NCBI GenBank assembly: GCA_964019135.1
Contig: OZ025258.1
Location: 34,417,202-34,481,201 of the forward strand
Direction of reading: 5' to 3'
DNA length: 64,000 bases
DNA from: Arenicola marina
Lineage: Eukaryota > Annelida > Polychaeta > Arenicolidae
The notes beneath the pieces are model-generated. The model did no database searches. It had not been told where the DNA came from and was given only the letters and a program-made list of their open reading frames with translations. The position numbers and the translations under genes are program-made. Of this stretch, positions 23,273-64,000 are shown one piece after another. Position 1 is the first letter of the stretch. Every line of letters begins with the position of its first letter.

Positions 23273-26149
23273 TCACGAGGCCTCTTCATCCCTCCTCCGC
23301 AGAGCGGCCACGCGGTCCTCCATAGAGGCGCTGTCCAGGTCACAGTCCTCCCCCTCACTGGAGCCCTCGTCGTCCGCGTCCGCCGCACACGGGACCGCCT
23401 GATCTTCGTGATCTACTTCAAGGACAAGGCCATCCTCGAGGTCAACTTCATCGATTTTTGACTGGGGACCCTTTTCCGTGATGGTGGCGTCCAAGTCGTC
23501 CTGCTGAAAATCTACATCCGGTAGATCTTCTTCGAACTCCTCCGAACTCCCCTCCGTGGCGAACGCATCCGGGACCTGGAGGTGGCCGGACCCCCGAGCC
23601 TTCCCGATATCGCTTCCGGAGCTGTTGCTGTCCCCATCCTTGTCCTCCCCGTCCTCGTGCGAAGGCGGCTCCAGGTCCAGTTCGCTCCCCGATTCCATGA
23701 AGTCCGGCACGTCCATCTCCAGCTCGAACTCGCTCTCGTCGTCCGTCGCCGGGAGCATGTCTTCCAGGACCTGCCGCCCCAGCAGCTGGGCTGGCGTCTC
23801 CAGGCTGTCCTCGTCACCGGCTGATACGTCATCGGTGGCGACGCCCGCAGCACCCCTCGGTAACTTCTGCTGATAGACGTCGGGCGGGAGCGCCAGATCT
23901 TTCTTCCGCGGCACCAGCGGGTTCCTGCGCTTCCGTACTTTCTTGGGCTTCTCCTCGCCGTCGATGACGTCACCATCAGCCTCGCTCTCGCTGCCGCTGC
24001 TACTCTCGCTGCTGCTGACCTCGGGTCTATCGTGTAAATCTCGCTTCCGGTCTCGCATCAGGCCCGTGCAGTACAAGATCATGAGGACGACGAAGCCGAC
24101 GAAGAGGATCTCCCGATACATGTTATACTTGTCGAGCATGTAGAGGTAGGCCAGGAGGAACTCCTCAAGGAACCAGGCAATCGACGCGAGGACCACTTTG
24201 GCCCCGCCGCCCGCGCCCGACGTCAGGGCCTTGACGAAGCGCATGACGGCCGTGACGACGCCGTAGAAGAAGGCGATGATGACGTAGACGAGGGCGTAAA
24301 TGTGATAGCCGGCGTTGTACAGCGAGTTCCCTAAGTAACGACACACGTCCGTCACGAAGGTGAGCATGATGGTCCCCAGGGTGATGGCGGCTTGGCTGAC
24401 GGCGGCGGCGGCCGTGCCCGCCCAGCGCAGGCCGTACTGGTTGACGGCCACGTACAGACCGTGGGAGGCCGACTGGCTGAGGAAGACAGTCCACGTCCAT
24501 AGGAAGGTGGCCGCCGCCACGCTCCAGTCCGCCACGGCGTTGACGCTAATCACCACGGCCTCCGTGAAGTTGAAGCACACGTAGACCGTGCCTTCGTACA
24601 TGGAGAGGGCCGTGACCGCCGCGCCGTACAACAGCGACCGGACCCCCCACACGCTCCACTCCCACGTCGTCATGGCAACCGTCACCGTGCCGTCGTAGAG
24701 GTCTACGCAGGACAATGCTGAGAAGTTAAGCAGGTTGATAGCACCGATGTAGGATTGTCTACCCAGGTATTTTGAGCCGTCCCAGAGCAGAAGGGTGCCC
24801 TCATAGGACCCGGTCTTGAGGCAGCCCAGCAGGTAGAAACTGCCCTCCCACAAGAAAATGGCCGCCTCTTTGGACGCCGCGCGAAAGTTGGTGAGAAAGT
24901 AGAACGCGTACTTGACGAATCGCACCGTGCCTTCCTTGAGGGCGTACCAGCCGTACTGCAGACCCAGCTTGAAGCCGATCCAAGAGTATTCCACGGCCAG
25001 CTTGCTGCCTTCCCACGAGTAATAGCACGCCAGCTTGCAGCCCAGCCACGTGTATTGGCCAGCCACCTTGAAGGCGTGGAGGCTGTAGCTGAAGCAGACA
25101 CACGCGGCCTGCCATACATAATGCCAGCCGATGGCCAGCCCCCGGCAGAAGTACCTCCAGGCTATGGAGCACGCCAAGGCCGTGTACTGCGCCGTGAGCT
25201 TCGTCCACTGCCACAGATGGAAGGCCGCCACTTTAGTCCACGCCCACAGCTGGCAGGCCGCAACCTTGGTTCCCTGCCACGCGTAGTGGAGGCAGAGGAC
25301 CAAGCCTCGGTAGAGGTACGTGAGCGCGAGTTCCGTGGCGCGGACTAACCCCTCCACGACCCACGAGATGAAGGTCCAGACCGCCTGTAGCCTAGCAACC
25401 GCCCGGTCGTAGTCCTGGTGGTACACGTCCCATACCGTCAACAGAGTCAACATGAACACAAACAACAACAGCAAAGACAACGTGATGTACTTGAGCTTCT
25501 CCCGTTTCGATAACTTGGGCCACGTCTCCCTGGCGTGGCGGTAACGACCTTTGACCTCATCCTTGGTGTCTCTGTATTTGGTCACGACGGCGTTTTTCGC
25601 GTTCCGGTACCGCGTCACGACGGCGTTCCGGCGCCGCGTATAAGCCGCGCATATCCCATCCCTGGTGTTGGTGTATGACGTCACCACGGCGGTCTTCGTC
25701 CTGACGTACTTGCCGACCACGGCATCCTTGGCCCCGACGCACTTGGCGACGGTTCCGTTGACCACGGCGCAGACTCTGGTGGTGATACCGGTCTTGACGT
25801 TGTTCACCCCGGTGTACACGCCATCGCTGGCCCTGTACACCCCGTCACAGACGCCATTCTTCGCGCCCACCACGGTGTTCGAAATGCCGCGTCCCGTGCT
25901 GTACACGGCGTCCGTGACGGCGTCTCGCGTGTTGGTGACCCGGGTACGAATGGCCGTCTTCGTGTTGTCGATCTTGGTACAGATGACATCTCGGGTGTTG
26001 CGCGCCCTGGCGCGGACCGCGTTCTTGGCGTTGTCAATGCGGGTGTTCACGGCACACTTGGCGTTGTCAATGCGGGTGTTCACGGCACACTTGGCGTCAT
26101 CCACCTTCCCGTGGACGTAGTTGCGCAAGCTCGACACGACGTTCCCCAT
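23273..26149 (-). CDS. Uncharacterised membrane protein built of two classes of 11-residue repeats
   Basis: One uninterrupted GC-rich frame encodes 958 residues. I start at the first ATG (MGNVVSSLRN): it has A at -3 and G at +4, and MGxxxS fits an N-myristoylation signal. The open frame continues upstream to a possible acceptor, so a coding first exon cannot be excluded. Residues about 18-206 are some 17 consecutive 11-mers of the type DNAKNAVRARA, NVKTGITTRVC and GAKDAVVGKYV. These resemble the amphipathic 11-mers of perilipins and synucleins, and more distantly group-3 LEA proteins. A hydrophobic span follows at about 221-241 (YITLSLLLLFVFMLTLL). Residues about 287-462 are roughly 16 gapless 11-mers of a different kind (QYTWLGCKLA, YYSWEGSKLA, EYSWIGFKLG), rich in Trp and Tyr with a regular Lys. 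Further hydrophobic segments run to about 695. A strongly acidic Ser/Asp/Glu tail (about 699-958) has many CK2-type sites. Membrane-surface or lipid-droplet association is inferred; the function is unknown. Confidence 0.8.
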   Translation of the reverse strand: MGNVVSSLRNYVHGKVDDAKCAVNTRIDNAKCAVNTRIDNAKNAVRARARNTRDVICTKIDNTKTAIRTRVTNTRDAVTDAVYSTGRGISNTVVGAKNGVCDGVYRASDGVYTGVNNVKTGITTRVCAVVNGTVAKCVGAKDAVVGKYVRTKTAVVTSYTNTRDGICAAYTRRRNAVVTRYRNAKNAVVTKYRDTKDEVKGRYRHARETWPKLSKREKLKYITLSLLLLFVFMLTLLTVWDVYHQDYDRAVARLQAVWTFISWVVEGLVRATELALTYLYRGLVLCLHYAWQGTKVAACQLWAWTKVAAFHLWQWTKLTAQYTALACSIAWRYFCRGLAIGWHYVWQAACVCFSYSLHAFKVAGQYTWLGCKLACYYSWEGSKLAVEYSWIGFKLGLQYGWYALKEGTVRFVKYAFYFLTNFRAASKEAAIFLWEGSFYLLGCLKTGSYEGTLLLWDGSKYLGRQSYIGAINLLNFSALSCVDLYDGTVTVAMTTWEWSVWGVRSLLYGAAVTALSMYEGTVYVCFNFTEAVVISVNAVADWSVAAATFLWTWTVFLSQSASHGLYVAVNQYGLRWAGTAAAAVSQAAITLGTIMLTFVTDVCRYLGNSLYNAGYHIYALVYVIIAFFYGVVTAVMRFVKALTSGAGGGAKVVLASIAWFLEEFLLAYLYMLDKYNMYREILFVGFVVLMILYCTGLMRDRKRDLHDRPEVSSSESSSGSESEADGDVIDGEEKPKKVRKRRNPLVPRKKDLALPPDVYQQKLPRGAAGVATDDVSAGDEDSLETPAQLLGRQVLEDMLPATDDESEFELEMDVPDFMESGSELDLEPPSHEDGEDKDGDSNSSGSDIGKARGSGHLQVPDAFATEGSSEEFEEDLPDVDFQQDDLDATITEKGPQSKIDEVDLEDGLVLEVDHEDQAVPCAADADDEGSSEGEDCDLDSASMEDRVAALRRRDEEAS

Positions 26150-26167
26150 CGTGCCGGCCTCATACAC

Positions 26168-26190
26168 CCGTAGACCTGTACAAAACAGTG
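26168..26190 (-). promoter_or_regulatory. Candidate splice acceptor before the 11-mer-repeat ORF
   Basis: On the reverse strand ttttgtacag precedes gtctacggg, about 26 bp before the ATG. This would join a 5' exon lying at higher coordinates, which I could not locate. If used, the long exon is the last and perhaps the only fully coding one. Confidence 0.4.
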
Positions 26191-27031
26191 TGTAGAGCAG
26201 AGGTTTATAGTCTCATTTATTTATTAATTCAACTATCAAAAAAACAATAAGAAATTCATCCAGTAATTTTATGAGAACAATCATGGTAGAAATGTTGGAT
26301 GCCAAAAACAAAGAATGGTCATCAATGTTTATTTCCCATGGTACTAATGCCAAGAGCAACTTTCACCATGGTGAACAAATTCCATGGCTGGCTCTAGTTT
26401 TATGACTAATATTGAATAGGGTCCTACAACCAGGGCTAGAGCACAGTTATGGTTCAATCCGAACTTAACAACTGTTAAATATGTGAAATATTTTACATAA
26501 TCATAAGTGTAGATTAGTACTACCAGTATATTAACTGGTTAGTACTAATATATTATTATTGAAATTATACAATACCTGCAGGTTGACTTCAAATATCCCA
26601 AAGATATTCGTTACTAGTCATGCAACATCAAGCCAAGTGACTACCTGAAAACAAGAGTTGACACCAGTATAAGACAGTGTCATGTAGTTAACTTTGATTT
26701 ACTGGTTTTATAGTTACTTGCAACACCTATACATATATATTTCTTACATATTTTCTTACATACAATCCTCATATCTACCCCCTTCATCAATAGAGGCATA
26801 TTTAGTTATAAGACCCAACTTGTACATAATATAAAGTTACACTGCTATGCATATACCATTCCTCTTACATTATCTACATAGTAATATTATTGAGCTGTTA
26901 TATCCTTAATTATGGTCTGTCTCTATTTTTCCACCATAACACTACTTGATATAGAAAGACTCCAACCTAGGTCTAATTTTCCATCTAAAAGTATTTAAAG
27001 ATATTAATAACTGGCTAAAGTAGAAAGTTAA

Positions 27032-27429
27032 AGTTGCATGTGGAGCTCTTTCCCGCCAAAACTAAACAGGTCAAAATACAAATAAGAATCAGTCCTTGAA
27101 TCATTCAAGATTGGTTTTGTCTACTCCACCCATGCCAGACTGCCAAATAGTGTCTCTTAGCCTTGCCCGTGATATCAATTTACCACAAATTTCCATTTCA
27201 GTGGTAAACGTCATCAGTTTGTGTGCTTCGCGATGCTTTGTTATAAGTAGCAGTGCCGCGACAGAGTGCTGTGGTGTCGCGGGATAGACACGTTTGCCAC
27301 ACCACAGCCGAAACGGTTAGGTTTATCAGGTTTCTGAATTTATGGAATGGAACAATAGAGTTTTCTGCAAAGTTTGATATAAATTTCACCTGGGCTTAGT
27401 TTTGGTGGGAAAGAACTCGACATGCAACT
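27032..27429. mobile_element. TTAA-flanked MITE
   Basis: A 398-bp element whose ends agttgcatgtggagctcttt and its inverted counterpart match over about 37 bp with five mismatches. TTAA lies directly outside both ends (27028-27031 and 27430-27433). TTAA duplication is the hallmark of piggyBac and Kolobok transposons; the ends starting with AG rather than CCC favour a Kolobok-type element. It has no coding capacity. Confidence 0.85.
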
Positions 27430-27433
27430 TTAA

Positions 27434-30400
27434 ATAACTGCTGCCAATGTTTAATTTAAACATATTTTATTGGCAATTAGAAAACATGCACACTGCCTAT
27501 GTGAATTCTGCTTGCTGCTGCCAATGTAGTGTTAACATAAAGAAATATTGTTGTCATAAATCATAAATTAAAAAGGATAAAAATTGCAGTAGAAATATAG
27601 ATTTATTTCATAAAATTGGCTGGTCTTGCTTACTCTTGTCAGTTATTTTCAGAACAATCAAGGCCTAAATGTCAGATAGGTGACTTCATATATTACAGCA
27701 ACCCTAACATCTATTTTTTAAGATTCCAAGTGATCTGCCTATTATTTTTACCATTTTTCCCTCAATGTGGAATCACCAGTACTGTAGTATGTGGTACCTG
27801 TAAAATTAGCCTACTTGTCTGATAAGAGTGGGTGCTACTGCAGCTTAAGCGCCCCCCCCCCCCCCTAGTCAAGCTGCAGAAGCCCCACACTGACAGGTTT
27901 AGCCCCAGAGAATAAAGAAGCCCATGCCTGTTCAGATGTGGCAAGCTGATGGTGAAGAAAGGCCAGTGCCTGCCCCCAGGCCTAGCCCTCCCAGGCCCCC
28001 CCTCCCCCCTGCACCACCTATGCAGTTGCAATCGCGAAATTAAGGTCCACATGGGCTCATAATCTATTGCTATAAATCATTGTATGGTTGGGTGAATCAC
28101 ACAAGAAATAAATTCCGGAAAATAGCCCAGAATGTTAAGCCACTTAATCAGTGTTAATTAGGAACCCATCCCAACCTGCTCGAACGACCTCAACCGTAAA
28201 TTAATCTTAATCCCTCCTTTCAAGTATGCCACTCCACCCAACAACCAACTGACCAACCAAGCCCCCACAGCAAACACCCCCACCCGCCGCCACCGCCACC
28301 CACCCCCTCCCCCACCAGCGGCCCCATGCAACAATCGGCGGCCACAGCCCACGCACCCCGAAATTAACCCCCCCCCCCTCCCCCCTAAACTAAAGTCTGG
28401 ATCCGCCCCTGGTTAAGACCTGGAATGTACCGCTGTTCCCTCCGTGTCAAATGTCAAAAAGGCGAGGATAGCTGTGAATACGCCAAATCTTACTCAAAAA
28501 TAGTGTGAGGATGGCTCAAGACAAGTCGTCAAGACAAGTCAAAACGAACGAGTCGGGACGGGGGTGTGGCGTTTCTGCAACATACGATCGTATCGGATAC
28601 ACCTAAACTGTGACAGCAGTGCACTCACTTGACTTGAGTTCTCGCTGCTTGCACGGCACAAAGCCTCATCTTGTATTCCAGGGATGGGACATATTTATCA
28701 AGCAACTGGTTCTACCACAGATATAATTAGCACGTCTATTTATAAATACTTTAGTTTTGACAGCTTTCGGAAGCGGAAGCGGGTGGCAAGTGCTGCCACC
28801 TGGCGAATAACGAAAGTCTCTCAAGCTTGTTATAGGGTACTCCGCCAGGTGGCTGAGATTCGCATGTTGATGGCAAGCAAAGAACTTGTATGGAACTGTA
28901 CATTTTTTGTGGCAAGTAGATCGCAATGCAAATTGCTCGTAAGAAAATAATAAACAATGCTTTGAGTAAGATATTAACATGAACAATGTCATTGTGGCGT
29001 GCTATTAATGTAGATACAAAGGCGGGTTATAATATTTAAATCTTATCAGTTTCCCAAACGAACTTAAATTGATGCTATATGCGGCATGGCTATGCGAACA
29101 CGGCTGACACTACAAATTTCTGTGCTTTTGGGCATATACGGGTTGCAGAATCAGTGTCGCTTGCGATTAGATAAATGACATAAATATCCTCGGACCGAAG
29201 CACGGGTATTCTATTAACCCGCTCGCTTTATGCAGATCCGGCCGCTCGGGTTTTTCCCCCGGAAAACCCGCTCTATGGACCCACTTTTTTTAGGGTCCCC
29301 CCCCCCGCCCCCAGCCCCCCCGGTCGCGAGTTTCAAAATATCGGTTCTATCTGAGATATGCATGAGATGGCGCTATAGTTACGGAAGTGAGAAAAGAGAT
29401 GGGATAGAGGGAGGAGAAAGATCGTTTTTTAAGACCGGACGGAAACGGTGGGGGCGGGGGGCGATTAATCACCGCTATCTTTGCGTTTGGGTTAGCATAT
29501 ACCGATCGATGTGCAGTTTGCACCAACAGGTCCTGACGGGGGGGGGGGGCAGGCGGAGGGGGGTTCAAATTAAGCTTCAGGTAGGTTAGAAACTATTGCG
29601 ATCGAAGGGGGGCGGTGGGGGGGGTGAACCTGGAAAACGAAGGTGTCCACACAGAAATATTGAAAACATTGGATCCACTCCAAAAAAAAGAGGTCAGAAA
29701 AAGAGGGGGCGTTCATGCGCGCACACCGCGTAAGATGGCGTGGAGTTTGCAGAGGGGATACCAGCTTTTCCCATCTCCGCAATTGGCAACCAGGAGTGCG
29801 CGATTATAGCTGTCAGCAATTTCAAGGAATCGTTATCCCACAAGTCCTGATTCAACGCGAGGACCCTTCCCTTATATATTGTTTACCGCGATCCGTTATA
29901 GCGCCTAGTTTTGAGCTGTCCAGATTCCTCGTCAGTGTTGGAAATCTGATATTACTCCCCCTAATTCTTGGGGATTCGTGATTCCCCTCCCCACCCCCCC
30001 GGCCCTTACCGGAGCGCCTTAGCCAGAGTCTCGCGGTCAATCTCAGCTAAGTTAGTTAAAGGTCTGATATAGGACCTGTAACTTTCGGTTTATCATGCAG
30101 TCGACCCATTCAATAACAGTATTGTAAATCTAAAACTTGTTCGTTTGACGCGGAAGTAGGCGGAACCGTGTCATAACCTAGTTCCCGGTCACCTGTAAAA
30201 TAAACTGCGACCAATGGACACCGGCACCAGCCTAATGACATCGGCGATGTGGCATCGATCTTTTTGCTCTGACGTCATACAACATAGTGCCAAACATAAT
30301 GCGTTTATCCTTCGTTAGAAGACCCTATGTTACATTATTTCGATACGAATGCGTTAACGAATGTATTAAAACAAGTGATATCTAAATTAGTATCGACTAA

Positions 30401-30613
30401 GATGTTGGTGAATCCAAAACTATATTTAGCATAGGACTCATGATGTCGCTCATGAATGAACCGGACTACTTTCTGACACCTCCTCCTCGCAGCCATTTTG
30501 GCCCAAGAAGGCAGGGGCTACTACACGTATTATATCATATCTGTCAACAGTAGTGACATATTAATGAAATAGTAAACCAATAACTGGGAACAACTTTCAA
30601 AGAAGTCGTAACG
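27434..30613. other. Intergenic region upstream of clathrin heavy chain
   Basis: No coding exon recognised. Poly-C runs occur at about 27850, 28369 and 29300 with remnants of the poly-C-linked dispersed repeat. A consensus CRE, TGACGTCA, lies at 30270-30277, 337 bp before the clathrin start codon. Open frames here are short, low complexity and mirrored on both strands. Confidence 0.5.
30270..30277. promoter_or_regulatory. CRE-type palindrome in the clathrin upstream region
   Basis: Perfect TGACGTCA, the binding site of CREB/ATF proteins, 337 bp upstream of the start codon. Function is inferred from the motif only. Confidence 0.4.
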
Positions 30614-63673
<33,060 letters not shown>

Positions 63674-64000
63674 TGAAAGACTGGGAAGTCTACCGTACTT
63701 TATCTTATATATGTCTAACCTGAATAGGAGTCCTACTCATGTTATAGTGTCAACATGCGGTATGTGATTGAAACACTAGTGTTTCTAAGAAAAAATACCG
63801 TAATGTTTATTGTATATATGTCTTAACCTGAGTAGTCCTACTGTTTTTATAGTATGTCAAAAACGGCATCTGTTCGGAAGACTCGAAAGTGTGTTTTCAA
63901 CTTGAACATTAATCCCGCTCCTGTTAACTCTGCTTGAAAGAGAAGAAAAGTCGTTTTCAACGGTCGTTTTTGGTATATAGGTCTTGGTATTTGGTATATA

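Noticed and set aside
26150-26167. Starting the 11-mer-repeat protein six codons earlier at MYEAGT
   Set aside because: The first of those codons is GTG, not ATG. The next ATG has a good context and gives a myristoylation-type start.

Overview
The window is metazoan nuclear DNA. It has multi-exon genes with GT-AG introns, AATAAA polyadenylation signals, tRNA-derived SINEs, a LINE 3' fragment, MITE-like DNA elements and very many minisatellites. The genes fit a bilaterian, probably a marine invertebrate, but nothing here fixes the phylum. I saw no tRNA or rRNA gene, no CRISPR and no virus-derived element.

Four genes can be read. (1) 1479-4567 (+): three exons for a 205-residue secreted short collagen, made of a signal peptide, an interrupted Gly-X-Y stretch, and a C-terminal domain resembling the multiplexin (collagen XV/XVIII) trimerisation domain, with no endostatin. 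(2) 7811-19029 (+): pescadillo (PES1), 17 exons joining in frame to 609 residues, including a 7-residue first exon. (3) 23273-26149 (-): one long GC-rich open exon for a 958-residue protein I do not recognise. It holds about 17 perilipin/synuclein-like 11-residue repeats, a membrane segment, about 16 aromatic-rich 11-residue repeats, more hydrophobic segments and an acidic tail. (4) 30614-63583 (+): clathrin heavy chain, the first 18 exons (932 residues). The rest lies beyond the right edge.

PES1 and the 11-mer protein gene lie tail to tail. The 11-mer protein gene and clathrin are head to head across 4.4 kb. PES1 intron 1 carries a 949-bp foldback element with a 9-bp target duplication. A second foldback with a near-identical 9-bp duplication lies in clathrin intron 1, and a TTAA-flanked MITE lies between the 11-mer protein gene and clathrin.

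The most striking feature is the clathrin gene's introns. Introns 3, 5 and 14 each open with a tandem array whose repeat unit is the end of the preceding exon plus its 5' splice site, so the donor is copied about 10, 41 and 5 times. Intron 11 ends with the reverse case: four acceptor copies spaced exactly 40 bp. PES1 exon 11 has one upstream copy of its own acceptor and exon start. Other introns hold independent minisatellites, two of which repeat a CACGTG E-box about 20 times each. This recurrent seeding of tandem arrays by splice junctions is my main candidate for something undescribed.
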